This document shows positions 1 through 7,304 of a stretch of 21,516 bases of DNA, in pieces (the first letter of the stretch is position 1; every line of letters begins with the position of its first letter). Both the position numbers and the translations under genes were made by a program. The notes below the pieces were generated by a model. The model was not told the origin of the DNA. It did no database searches and worked only from the letters and a program-made list of their open reading frames with translations. The stretch is from MHLP01 sp043736515 (lineage in GTDB: Bacteria > Patescibacteriota > Minisyncoccia > Phycocordibacterales > UBA6899). The DNA lies in NCBI GenBank assembly GCA_043736515.1, contig JAYTCK010000044.1, positions 1-21,516 on the forward strand. The letters run 5' to 3'.

Positions 1-279
1 GCTCCGGCGGCAGGATTCGAACCTGCGACCAATGCGTTACACGTAATCCTATACTTTCGTACGGGCGTGGACTATATCTTTACCATTTTCTCAAAAAAAA
101 GAAGGCAGGTACTCTGGTATCTAGTCTCTACGGCGCTCTCAACTTTCGTCGAGTTCCCTCGGTATTAGCATAGTCTTAGACCTTAGCGTTCACCGATATC
201 CCAAAGAGTTCATCAAGGGGTTTCCCCTATGAGCTGCCTCAATCAACAGCGCACTGCTCTACCACTGAGCTACACCGGA
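1..279 (-). tRNA. tRNA-Asn (GUU) interrupted by a group I intron
   Basis: Read on the minus strand, exon 1 (279-246) gives acceptor TCCGGTG, D-arm GCTC/GAGC, anticodon stem GTGCG and the start of the loop CTGT. Exon 2 (39-2) gives TAA, stem CGCAT, variable TGGTC, T-arm GCAGG-TTCGAAT-CCTGC, acceptor CGCCGGA and discriminator G. Joined, the anticodon loop is CTGTTAA with anticodon GTT at positions 34-36, so the tRNA is Asn, 72 nt before CCA. Base 1 of the window may be the first C of an encoded CCA, and the rest lies outside. The two halves are 206 nt apart and fold into a complete cloverleaf only when the intervening segment is removed. The acceptor stem pairs fully, with one T-G wobble. Confidence 0.93.
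40..245 (-). ncRNA. group I self-splicing intron inside tRNA-Asn
   Basis: The 206-nt insertion lies between tRNA positions 35 and 36. The 5' exon ends in T (246) and the intron ends in G (40), as group I splicing requires. A guide sequence GCAGC at 237-233 pairs with exon GCTGT (250-246), leaving the conserved U-G wobble at the splice site (P1). A GGGG-AAA-CCCC hairpin follows (P2). The conserved core is visible: AGAGACTAGA around 129-120 and AAGATATAGTCC at 80-69, whose GACTA (126-122) and TAGTC (74-70) form P7. There is no room for a homing endonuclease. Subgroup is not assigned; tRNA introns of this size are usually IC3. Alternative junctions shifted by one base fit less well because the intron would not end in G. 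Confidence 0.9.
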
Positions 280-283
280 GCTA

Positions 284-436
284 ATGACGGAATCAATATT
301 TACTTTGGAAAGAACGAGGAATGTACTCCAGAATATAGCAGGAAATGACGAAAACGCAAAGCATTTGATTCGCCTGTGGCTTTGTGGTGTTTTTGACGGC
401 AAAAAACTCACGTGGTATGTTTGGCGGCAGAAGTAG
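284..436 (+). CDS. possible 50-residue protein, unknown
   Basis: ATG at 284 opens a 50-codon frame ending at TAG 434-436, 20 nt before the next gene on the same strand. The product would start MTESIFTLERT and end in an aromatic, basic tail (LTWYVWRQK). No Shine-Dalgarno sequence or -10 box fits this start, and the frame runs antisense across the likely tRNA promoter, so it may be chance. In its favour, it is the longest open stretch in the gap and its composition looks protein-like. I do not recognise it. Confidence 0.28.
   Translation: MTESIFTLERTRNVLQNIAGNDENAKHLIRLWLCGVFDGKKLTWYVWRQK
332..359 (-). promoter_or_regulatory. probable promoter of the tRNA-Asn gene
   Basis: Minus-strand TTGCGT (359-354), a 16-nt spacer and TATATT (337-332), the latter preceded by TGC (an extended -10). 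The predicted start lies about 45 nt before the mature tRNA 5' end, leaving a leader for RNase P. It lies antisense to the possible 50-residue ORF at 284-436. Confidence 0.4.
413..421 (+). promoter_or_regulatory. extended -10 promoter before the 457 gene
   Basis: TGG followed by TATGTT (416-421) forms an extended -10 element. The predicted start near 428 gives a leader of about 29 nt that contains the Shine-Dalgarno sequence AAAAGG at 443-448. No good -35 was found. Confidence 0.33.
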
Positions 437-456
437 AACAGTAAAAGGTGCGAACT

Positions 457-1017
457 ATGTATGATTACGCTGCGCTTGAAAGAGGAACTACGCTTGATAT
501 TCGCAACCGCCGGCCTATTGATGATCTACTCTTGGCCCTTCACCTTCTTGTTCCAGCAGAGAAAACATCTAGTCGTCTCATGATGAGCGAAACCCAGCCG
601 TTTTTTATTGAAGTCACGTCATGCGGATACACGAGGGAGGGGCAGGGCGCGAGTGAGTGTTATCCCGTTACTAATGGGCTCGGTTATAAACTCAAACAAT
701 GCATGTTTATTGATGGGCAGCCATGCTGGGAAGGCCGAGGCAAACATGAAAATGAATACATTCTTTCAGAATATGGTTGTCACGCCCTCAATATTATGGA
801 AAAGAAGTTTGAAAGGGACGCAATTGCCTTTGTGAAAAAAGAGTATCCTAAAATTTTGTACATAGAACACAAAACAGTTGGCCTCTGTCTCAGGTCGATG
901 GATCACAACAATTTTGACGACTTTTTTGTCGGACTTGTGTTCAATGACCTTGGTGATGAAGTGCATTATTCACAGGGTGCGTTTTCGCTTGTGCGAAGAG
1001 AAGCGACAAAACACTGA
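457..1017 (+). CDS. hypothetical protein, 186 aa
   Basis: I do not recognise this protein. It is cytosolic by appearance, with no signal peptide or membrane segment. It contains five cysteines at scattered positions, a central polar region (MSETQPFFIEVTSCGY, then a Gly-rich stretch) and a C-terminal part rich in Asp and aromatic residues (HNNFDDFFVGLVFNDLGDE). ATG 457 is chosen over GTG 448 because AAAAGG at 443-448 ends 8 nt before it, whereas the GTG overlaps that site. It is followed at once by a hairpin terminator shared with the convergent surface-protein gene. Codon use resembles its neighbours. It is likely a single-gene transcript, perhaps with the 50-codon ORF upstream. Confidence 0.75.
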   Translation: MYDYAALERGTTLDIRNRRPIDDLLLALHLLVPAEKTSSRLMMSETQPFFIEVTSCGYTREGQGASECYPVTNGLGYKLKQCMFIDGQPCWEGRGKHENEYILSEYGCHALNIMEKKFERDAIAFVKKEYPKILYIEHKTVGLCLRSMDHNNFDDFFVGLVFNDLGDEVHYSQGAFSLVRREATKH

Positions 1018-1037
1018 ACAATCAGTGTTTTTATTTT
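1008..1037. terminator. bidirectional intrinsic terminator
   Basis: AAAACACTGA / TCAGTGTTTT pair around a 4-nt loop (1008-1017 with 1022-1031), followed on the plus strand by TTATTTT. The A-rich 5' arm supplies a short T-run in the other direction. It lies between the convergent genes ending at 1017 and 1047 and overlaps the stop codon of the first. Confidence 0.8.
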
Positions 1038-1046
1038 GTGGGGTAC

Positions 1047-2552
1047 TTATACTGTCCCCGATGTGCCACTGGTCTCTTCCTTTTTTGTACGAACGAAGGC
1101 TCCCAAAATGATAACACTTGCGAGCAGCACAAGAGCGAGCAAGCTCACCAACGCAACCATACTCGCCCCCCCGAAGAAAGAAGGGGCTTGCTCCCCGCTC
1201 GGGATAAACGCTGCGCCTATCGAAATAGCTCCAGCCTCTTTCACGAACGGCAGTGGTTCAGATTTTGCAATGACACGACCACCATTGTCGGTGAGAGCGG
1301 TGTACACTTTATGTGAGCCATCCGGAAGTTCTTTGTCCAAACGGTATGTCCAAGCGCCAGAGCGATCGGTTTTCACAGTTACCACGATCGGTTCAGAATA
1401 GATGAAGAGCGTGACATAGGCATTTCTCGGACCGTGACCAGAAAGTATTAACGAAGTAAGGCGGGGCGCGCCTGATGCGTCATTGACTATTTCCCCTGCA
1501 ACAATTGCGGTCACTCCCAGTGTCCCTGTTGCGGCGATGACCCCATACTGATCCGGGTCTTGGAAAATCATTGTTGTTGTGCCCAAAATCTTGGGGTCCG
1601 CGTGCAGGACAAGCTCGTCCCCGTCAGTGACGCCATCATTGTCTGAATCTCCCCTCTTGGGGTCTGTTCCATAGATGTTGACCTCGTCGAAGTCGACGAT
1701 ACCGTCACTGTCCGCGTCGGCAAATACGCGAATTCCATCGCGCTCTGCGATGTAATTTCCAACAGCTTCTCCTTCCAGAGCATACGAAGAAGACTCTTCC
1801 ACTCTGCTCCCCTTCTCAAGGATCAATTCCGTAGCGTAAGAAGTACAACTACTATTGCCCTCCTCGCAAATCTGCAGACACGCTTCCTCACTTGCGCATT
1901 CCTTTAAGGAAGAAGTCGTTATCTCCCTTTCTTCTGTTGCATTTGTTGTTGTCGATGTACTCACTTTGGCTTGAAGAGGTGACAGGGGGATACTTGTCGT
2001 GGCTTCCACTTTGGGAGAAGAGGGGGGGTTCGTTTTCGTAACCGGAGCAGTTGTGATTGCTGTTGTGGTTCCCGTGAGAGGGGCGGGAGGAGGGAGAGGT
2101 GCAGGTGCTGTGGGTGATATATCTTTTTTGCAGCTGTTTACAGAAAATCGCAGGATCTCTGCACCAGATAAAACGACATAACCTGGCAACGAATTAAGCC
2201 GTCCTATATACTCGCCATTCGGAAAATATCCACTAAGAGGGGCTTCCTCGTGCCTTCCGAGCGCATCAAATGTTCGGTCAACGCCGTGGTCATTCACGGT
2301 GACTTCTCCGCCCATTATGGGATTGATATTAAAGTGTACGCGCGTTTGTGATATTGCTTCACTGCAATCAAACTCCGTCGGACTGACAAGCACAGTGGCG
2401 GTCACCGACTGAAGCGCACTGCCAACTTGGGCGACATGTATCCCCCACGCTTCGCCCGTAATCACTCTCCCGCCCAGCGCAACAAGCAACAGGAGAGCCA
2501 CTATCCCAAGAAAGAGAAATTTACGGGAAAAATTTTGAAGTACCGAATGCAT
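1047..2552 (-). CDS. membrane-anchored surface protein with TSP3 calcium repeats and Ig-like domain
   Basis: 501 aa. An N-terminal hydrophobic segment (about 12-29) acts as signal or anchor. A beta-rich region (50-140) is followed by a Pro/Thr/Ser linker (146-215), a compact cysteine motif C219-x5-C225-x3-C229-x6-C236, and two thrombospondin type 3-like acidic repeats (279-318; DADSDGIVDFDE and DSDNDGVTDGDE), which usually bind calcium. An Ig-like fold follows (about 358-435; SGAWTYRLDKELPDGSHKV resembles bacterial Big/SdrD-type repeats). A C-terminal membrane helix (463-487) ends in a basic tail (RTKKEE), so most of the protein should sit outside the cell. The role is probably structural or adhesive, but no ligand can be inferred. 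It appears monocistronic, with an extended -10 just upstream and no Shine-Dalgarno sequence. Confidence 0.88.
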   Translation of the reverse strand: MHSVLQNFSRKFLFLGIVALLLLVALGGRVITGEAWGIHVAQVGSALQSVTATVLVSPTEFDCSEAISQTRVHFNINPIMGGEVTVNDHGVDRTFDALGRHEEAPLSGYFPNGEYIGRLNSLPGYVVLSGAEILRFSVNSCKKDISPTAPAPLPPPAPLTGTTTAITTAPVTKTNPPSSPKVEATTSIPLSPLQAKVSTSTTTNATEEREITTSSLKECASEEACLQICEEGNSSCTSYATELILEKGSRVEESSSYALEGEAVGNYIAERDGIRVFADADSDGIVDFDEVNIYGTDPKRGDSDNDGVTDGDELVLHADPKILGTTTMIFQDPDQYGVIAATGTLGVTAIVAGEIVNDASGAPRLTSLILSGHGPRNAYVTLFIYSEPIVVTVKTDRSGAWTYRLDKELPDGSHKVYTALTDNGGRVIAKSEPLPFVKEAGAISIGAAFIPSGEQAPSFFGGASMVALVSLLALVLLASVIILGAFVRTKKEETSGTSGTV

Positions 2553-2567
2553 ACTTAATTACTATTC

Positions 2568-2576
2568 AGTATATCA
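2568..2576 (-). promoter_or_regulatory. extended -10 promoter of the surface protein gene
   Basis: TGA followed by TATACT (2573-2568). The predicted start is near 2561, giving a leader of only about 8 nt with no ribosome binding site. Confidence 0.5.
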
Positions 2577-2702
2577 ACAGGCAAGTAAACTACAAACACC
2601 TCAATTCCCCCAACTTTACGAGTGGGCCTTGTTTTCATTGCGCAAAAACTCGACTCATGATTGAATAGCGCCAGATAAGTTTTTACGAAGGGAATGGTAC
2701 TT

Positions 2703-3065
2703 ATGGATCTTTTTTTGTTGTACGCGTTTAAGGGACCTACACGTCGGCTTGTTATTTGTGGGCTGCTCTCCAGCGAGTCAGATGCACAGAAATGGGTGTC
2801 CAAAAACAGCAGTGATGCAGAAATTCCCCGTTATCACAAAGTGTCGCCTGACAAGCTTTTTTATAGCGTGAGAGTTGAGCTTGAGGATGGGCCAGAATTT
2901 TCCTTTTTAGCACAGGCTCCGCATGATGCGAGCCCCCCAATAATTCGGGAAAAAATCAACGCCGATACTCCCCAGGCAATTGAGGAGTTCATTCAAAAAA
3001 ACGACAAGGTGGGAAAATGGCATGCAGGGGCTTGGAAGATTATTGAAATCTCCAAGGGGTATTAG
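2703..3065 (+). CDS. hypothetical protein, 120 aa
   Basis: Not recognised. A short hydrophobic start (MDLFLLYAF) is followed by a mixed alpha/beta sequence with LVICGLLSSESDAQKWV, a central YSVRVELEDGPEFSFLAQ strand-like region and an amphipathic C-terminal helix (TPQAIEEFIQKNDKVGKWH). It is probably a small globular cytosolic protein. The sequence GAAGGGA (2687-2693) directly abuts ATG 2694 but lies at normal spacing from ATG 2703, so 2703 is preferred. An intrinsic terminator starts 11 nt after the stop. The opposite-strand frame at 2555-2803 overlaps it and lacks such signals. Confidence 0.72.
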   Translation: MDLFLLYAFKGPTRRLVICGLLSSESDAQKWVSKNSSDAEIPRYHKVSPDKLFYSVRVELEDGPEFSFLAQAPHDASPPIIREKINADTPQAIEEFIQKNDKVGKWHAGAWKIIEISKGY

Positions 3066-3076
3066 CAATTGATATT

Positions 3077-3108
3077 AAACACCCGCACAATCTGCAGGTG
3101 TTTTTTCT
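3077..3108 (+). terminator. intrinsic terminator after the 2703 gene
   Basis: AAACACC-c-GCA / TGC-a-GGTGTTT with a 5-nt loop and one internal mismatch, followed by TTTCTT. Confidence 0.85.
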
Positions 3109-3151
3109 TATTCAGTTTTAATAAATGAAGCATCACAAAATTACAAAGTTG

Positions 3152-4831
3152 CTACCTCCCCCACTTCAATTTCCAATTCCCCCACCATCTCCGATCCTGT
3201 TCTTCCTGTGTCCAGGTTTTAAATCCGGGTTTCTTGTCGGGGAAGCGGAACATCCCCTCACCGGATGCACGGATGCGCTGAATGATGATGCGGAGTTCAT
3301 TCGCTTCGGATTTGGTCAGAATGTTTTTCATTTTATACTGCTCGATCGTCTTAAGTAATTTGAGAGAGACGAGACTTGTGCGGACCTCTTCCGCGTGCTC
3401 ATTCGGACGCTCCTTTGCGAGTTCTTGTTCGATCTTCCGGATGATCTTGAGGAGCTTCGCCTTCTTTTCTACTGGCAGATCGAGGGTTTTGACGATTGCC
3501 TTGATCATCGCGAGCAGCTGCTCTTCCAATAGTCCCGCCGCTCCTCCGCCGGAAATCGTCACATCGTTTATTCCGTCGCCGTCCACATCAATGACGAGGT
3601 CGGGGATGGTGTCCTCTGTGAAGCCGCCTTGGGGTATGACCATGCTGGCAATGGTGTCTGAGGTGACAGGGAGGTTTTCGTAGGTGGTGCTTGCGGTTAC
3701 TGTATCGCCCAAAGTCTGTTCAATATTGAGTGTGAAAAAACCAAGACCTGTTCCTTGGAGTCGTAAAACCGTTGTTGTACCTGCGCTCGCTCCGGCATAT
3801 TTCGTTTCACCTATCTCCTTGTAGTATGAATTGGGGATGGTTTTTTCGAAGATACGGAGATCGGAGGCGGGGTTCGGGTTGGGAATGAGCCCAGTGTGGT
3901 TGCTTGCCGCATCGATGATGTGTATGTCCATCGGGGAATGGAGGGTAAGGTCGAGACGGTCACCCACATCTTCTGCAAACGGATAGGCGGGGACGATAAC
4001 CCCGTTCGAATCGACAATCCTGTTTCGTTGAATAATATTTTGGATGAATTGCAAGAGTGCATCGATTTAAAGAATACTTGTATGATCACGATTGAGGCGA
4101 AGTCCAAACAAAAATACATTAATTTGTTCGTTGTGCGCTGATATATTCACCCACCATCGCTCAACATTCAGCGACGACGTACTCATATATGCCGCATTCG
4201 GCATAAGCACGGTGCCATCACCATCGATGGTCTGGTCGATATCACGATCAAGCGAAGAGAGCGAGTTACACGTCAAAAATCTACAAGAGTAGTGGATAGT
4301 TTTTAGTGTTTTCACTCCCCACCCTGCGATCTGAATAACCGTGATATCCATGGAAGGCTCCCATACGTCGAGAAACGTGTGTGTCACGGTCGCCGTCGAG
4401 AGGAGCGAGGGCGAAAGAACATTCAGGGACTCTTCAACGCCAGGTGCCGGATCGGGACGTGAAGCGCTTTCCGCAAGGAGAAAATCTTTGAAATCGTCGT
4501 AGGTTGTTATTCATGGCCCATAGGTACCGATGAACGGATCAGCACGGGTGACACTTGGGTCCATGGTGATCGGCGGATCAAAAATTATGGTGAAATATGC
4601 AGGGGTCGGAAATTGGTGATAAGCGCTATGCATATTTTCCGCAAGCCCGCGTGCGCGTTGTTCATCGAGGATAAAGCCCCAGTCGGTGAACAGGAAGACA
4701 CCGAGTTTTTTCCCATCCCCATGCAACGCTACTTCCGCAGCATCAAGCGTCCCCACCTGCGGCACCGCGACCAAGATAAGCTTATCAGGTGTTGCAATTA
4801 ATTCATGAACTTGGGATATCGAGTTTCGCAT
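3152..4831 (-). pseudogene. 5'-truncated remnant of a large secreted hydrolase-like protein with two nonsense codons
   Basis: One reading frame runs without frameshift for 560 codons but is broken by TGA at 4513-4511 and TAA at 4067-4065. Sense continues on both sides: TYGP|stop|ITTYDDFKDF and RDHTSIL|stop|IDALLQFIQN. The first part (DKLILVAVPQVGTLDA) resembles the strand after the nucleophile in LCAT/PGAP1-like lipases (pattern VGTPhxG). DIDQTIDGDGTVLMP resembles the region near their catalytic His/Asp. Beta-rich segments follow, then a DVDGDGIND calcium-type loop and a charged helical tail ending KTWTQEEQDRRWW. The N-terminal half with signal peptide and Gly-x-Ser-x-Gly is missing. The frame runs out where the divergent Fic gene begins. 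I infer gene loss after truncation. The family assignment is from motif memory and is only moderately secure. Confidence 0.72.
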
Positions 4832-4845
4832 TACCTTAATAATTA

Positions 4846-4854
4846 TGCTAGATT
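4846..4854 (+). promoter_or_regulatory. extended -10 promoter of the Fic gene
   Basis: TGC followed by TAGATT (4849-4854). The predicted start near 4861 gives a leader of about 21 nt carrying GGAG before ATG 4882. Confidence 0.42.
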
Positions 4855-4881
4855 TCTCAAAGATTGTTTTATGGAGTACGT

Positions 4882-5526
4882 ATGAACTTGTCGGAACAAG
4901 AGAAACGATTTCTTGCAGAGTACATTGTACAGTCAGATGCAATCAAGAGCGTAGTACGGTCGTACGACGAAGTCCGGCTCCAAATCGAGGAGGGCTACCC
5001 AATGGGCCATGTTGGGGCCTATCTTTACCTCATTCGAGAGCTCGAGCGTGGTGCCCTGCTTTCGGCAAAGATGATTTGTCATGTGCAGTCCCTCATCGTG
5101 TCTGAGCAAGAAAAATATGGACACCAGCCACTCCCCAAAAAACAAGTGGGGCGATGGAGGACCATTGGCGTCTCTGTTGGCGGACGTACGTGTCCCCATT
5201 CAAAAATGGTGCCCACATTAATGGCAGAGTTGATAGGAGACATACAGCGCACTCAGAATCTTCTTGCGAAAGTTGAGTCACCCAATGAAAATGTGTACTT
5301 CATGGCTACTGCACACTTTGCCTACCTGTACATTCATCCATTTGCTGATGGAAATGGGCGAAGTAGTCGAGCAATAAACTATTTTCTCTATCGCCTTGCA
5401 AAACTCGAACCATTTCTTTTTACCGCAGCGGATCGTTACGAAACGTACTACCGATGCTTCGATGACCCGCAGGATATGATTCGCTACTTTCTTACTCGTA
5501 CAAACATCGCACCTTCGTCACCATAA
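4882..5526 (+). CDS. Fic domain protein (putative AMP-transferase)
   Basis: 214 aa, most of it Fic domain. The signature HPFADGNGRSSR spans residues 152-163, with catalytic H152, the D-G-N-G-R phosphate-binding loop and R163 all present. The flap strand GRWRTIGVSVGG (90-101) and the VPTLMAEL helix also match the family. Fic enzymes usually transfer AMP from ATP to Ser/Thr/Tyr hydroxyls of target proteins, and the target here is unknown. I find no [S/T]xxxE[G/N] inhibitory helix motif, either N- or C-terminal, and no adjacent antitoxin gene. ATG 4882 is preferred over the upstream TTG 4864 because GGAG lies 5 nt before it. It is a single-gene transcript ending in a strong terminator, and it borders the truncated end of the hydrolase pseudogene, which suggests acquisition by insertion. 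Confidence 0.92.
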   Translation: MNLSEQEKRFLAEYIVQSDAIKSVVRSYDEVRLQIEEGYPMGHVGAYLYLIRELERGALLSAKMICHVQSLIVSEQEKYGHQPLPKKQVGRWRTIGVSVGGRTCPHSKMVPTLMAELIGDIQRTQNLLAKVESPNENVYFMATAHFAYLYIHPFADGNGRSSRAINYFLYRLAKLEPFLFTAADRYETYYRCFDDPQDMIRYFLTRTNIAPSSP

Positions 5527-5531
5527 CATTC

Positions 5532-5562
5532 CCACCACCCCAATCGGTGGTGGTTTTCTTTC
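5532..5562 (+). terminator. intrinsic terminator of the Fic gene
   Basis: CCACCACC / GGTGGTGG pair perfectly around CCAATC, followed by TTTTCTTT. Confidence 0.88.
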
Positions 5563-5635
5563 CGACAAAGTATACACTGTGTCACTTGTTTATTTTCCAT
5601 ATTTCTTGTTCAATGACTACGTGAATGAGAACGCA

Positions 5636-6739
5636 ATGGAACGGGTGGAGGGGCAGGACACCGACATGGAATCTCTGGAGACCAGCGATCACGAAGCCGT
5701 GGAATTGTCACCCGAACAGTTCCGCGCACTCACGCCACCCACCGAGGAGGATGCGGTGGCAATAAGTGAGGCGCGGAGCGAGGTTATAAAAAAACTTGAA
5801 GAAGAACGTGACCAAGAACTTGAGGCGCAATTCGCGCAAGAGCACACACTCAATCTGGAAAAGGAACACCTGGATTACACGGTCCTTCGCGGTGTCGGCG
5901 AGTCCACACAAAAAGAATGGGTAGTGTTTGTCGGCGGATTTAGCTCAATCAAGGAGACGTACAAGGCGGAGATGTTTGATCTTGCTAAAACGGGACACAA
6001 TATACTCTTTGTCTCCCCCGACCAAGGTGTTTCTCCTAACCCCGAGGAAGAGAACTACTTCGCTGCCAAGCACGGGCACGTAGCGGAGACAATCGAACGT
6101 AAAGCGGTTGCAGTATCGCGCCTCGTTGACCACCTCGGCATTAGCCAAGCAAATATCATCGGACACTCGCAAGGTGGGGCGGTATCCGCTATATTTGCCG
6201 GAATGCGACCAATGCTTGCGAAACGACTTATTCTCGACAATCCGGTCGGCATCATCGGCGAGCGCTCTACGGGGGAGCTTCTTCGTGGTGTACACGCGGA
6301 GGCAAAAAAGGGATTCTCGACGCATGAAGAATGGGATAGGGTGGTTTCTCAACAAGATACCACCACATGGGCAAAGCAACTTAAAAAACTCATTCAATTT
6401 CCACTTTGGCGCGTAACGCAAGAAGTGCCCGGTATCGCGCATGCCGACATTCGCCCGATACTTGCCGAGCTCAAGCGCAAAAAAACTGAGGGGGGTCCGG
6501 AGATTATTCTTATCAATGCCAACGATGACAAGATCTTTCGCAGTGAGGAAGTCGAACGTGCGCTCGGCGAAGATCCGCTCACTGACTATTTGGATCGCTG
6601 GGCGATGTACGCCGACAAAGATGCCGGGCACGGGAAATTCGACCGCAACAAACCCGGACTCTATCCGCAGATCATGGATAGCTCAAATGCACACATGAGC
6701 ATCATTCACCAGATCATTACCGAAAAAAACACTGAGTGA
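5636..6739 (+). CDS. alpha/beta hydrolase
   Basis: 367 aa from ATG 5636. The N-terminal 80 residues are acidic and predicted coiled (EARSEVIKKLEEERDQELEAQ). The hydrolase core follows: WVVFVGGFSS (95-104) as first strand and oxyanion region, nucleophile elbow GHSQGG with S178, a likely acid in INANDDKIF (D297 or D298), and a likely His in DAGHGKF (H332) or NAHMS (H353). No signal peptide is convincing, so it is probably cytosolic. The substrate is unknown; the elbow is shared by esterases, lipases and peptidases. The frame is open to GTG 5579, but a TATACA box at 5571-5576 would start transcription near 5583, after that GTG. No strong Shine-Dalgarno sequence marks 5636, so the start is uncertain. 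It ends directly at the convergent SET gene. Confidence 0.85.
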   Translation: MERVEGQDTDMESLETSDHEAVELSPEQFRALTPPTEEDAVAISEARSEVIKKLEEERDQELEAQFAQEHTLNLEKEHLDYTVLRGVGESTQKEWVVFVGGFSSIKETYKAEMFDLAKTGHNILFVSPDQGVSPNPEEENYFAAKHGHVAETIERKAVAVSRLVDHLGISQANIIGHSQGGAVSAIFAGMRPMLAKRLILDNPVGIIGERSTGELLRGVHAEAKKGFSTHEEWDRVVSQQDTTTWAKQLKKLIQFPLWRVTQEVPGIAHADIRPILAELKRKKTEGGPEIILINANDDKIFRSEEVERALGEDPLTDYLDRWAMYADKDAGHGKFDRNKPGLYPQIMDSSNAHMSIIHQIITEKNTE

Positions 6740-7177
6740 TTAGCATTTTTTGCTTTTTGCACGCGCATCCATATCGGCATGCTTGGGGCACTTACACCCC
6801 TTCGGCTTGATGTATTCCTCGAAATACTCTTTGCCGTAATCGTAGGTAATTTCCTCACCGAGCATAATATTCCGTTTGGCTTCGATCCACACATGACCCT
6901 TTATGACATCGCTCTCAGCATTGGGTCTGCAGGAGTGATTGATGTAGCGTGCTGTGTTCCATCGTGGCTTGCCGTCTATGTCAGTCTTTTTGTTGATATT
7001 AAAAATATAGAGTCCGTCAGTTGCGTCATCGGGTTCGTCAACCAAGACTTTGCCTATATACTCAATTATTTTTTTTCCTTTGGGAATTGGCTCCATGGCA
7101 TAAAGACCGAGACCGGTTTTTGATTTACCGATTTTTACTTTAAATTGTGCATTAGCCTCTCTGCGTTCTGTGATCAT
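6740..7177 (-). CDS. SET-domain protein (putative lysine methyltransferase)
   Basis: 145 aa, almost exactly one SET domain. GLGLYAMEPIPKGKKIIEYIG (22-42) is the N-terminal SET motif, NTARYINHSCRPNAES (74-89) holds the pseudoknot NHSCxPN that binds S-adenosylmethionine, and GEEITYDYG (107-115) supplies the catalytic Tyr. A cysteine-rich end (CKCPKH then a final C145) resembles a post-SET zinc motif. SET enzymes methylate lysines. In bacteria targets include ribosomal and DNA-binding proteins, but no target is indicated here. Start ATG 7177 begins where homology begins, and the open frame upstream is in the region of the next gene's terminator. No Shine-Dalgarno sequence is visible. It ends back to back with the hydrolase, with no terminator between them. 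Confidence 0.9.
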   Translation of the reverse strand: MITERREANAQFKVKIGKSKTGLGLYAMEPIPKGKKIIEYIGKVLVDEPDDATDGLYIFNINKKTDIDGKPRWNTARYINHSCRPNAESDVIKGHVWIEAKRNIMLGEEITYDYGKEYFEEYIKPKGCKCPKHADMDARAKSKKC

Positions 7178-7222
7178 AATTTTTGAAAATGAAAATCGCG
7201 CCTGTGCGTGATTAGTATGAAT

Positions 7223-7251
7223 ATAGTACAAAAATGTTGCTCTTGGCGCAA
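7223..7251 (-). promoter_or_regulatory. possible promoter of the SET gene
   Basis: TTGCGC (7251-7246), a 17-nt spacer and TACTAT (7228-7223) on the minus strand, between the dehydrogenase terminator and the SET start. Spacing is ideal; the hexamers are moderate matches. Confidence 0.4.
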
Positions 7252-7262
7252 TAGTTGTGCAA

Positions 7263-7288
7263 TAAAAAAGTCCTTCAAAAAGAAGGAC
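7263..7288 (-). terminator. intrinsic terminator of the dehydrogenase gene
   Basis: On the minus strand GTCCTTC pairs with GAAGGAC around TTTTT, followed by TTTTTTATT. Confidence 0.88.
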
Positions 7289-7304
7289 CCTAATGAATGA
7301 GCAG

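Noticed and set aside
2555..2803. 82-codon minus-strand frame between the surface protein and the 2703 gene
   Set aside because: It overlaps the 2703 gene, has no ribosome binding site or -10 box and no protein-like motif, while the plus-strand gene has a Shine-Dalgarno sequence and terminator.
4065..4513. Recoded stop codons (UGA as Gly, as in Gracilibacteria/SR1)
   Set aside because: Only one of the two internal stops is TGA, the other is TAA, and several intact genes in the window end in TGA. The standard code with pseudogenisation explains both.
5945..6631. 228-codon open frame antisense to the alpha/beta hydrolase
   Set aside because: It mirrors the codon pattern of the hydrolase, whose catalytic motifs are clear, and shows no start signal or recognisable domain.
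5636..6739. The alpha/beta hydrolase as the displaced N-terminal half of the neighbouring pseudogene
   Set aside because: It is on the opposite strand, has no signal peptide and is itself a complete hydrolase with nucleophile, acid and histidine. The pseudogene's missing half should be secreted.
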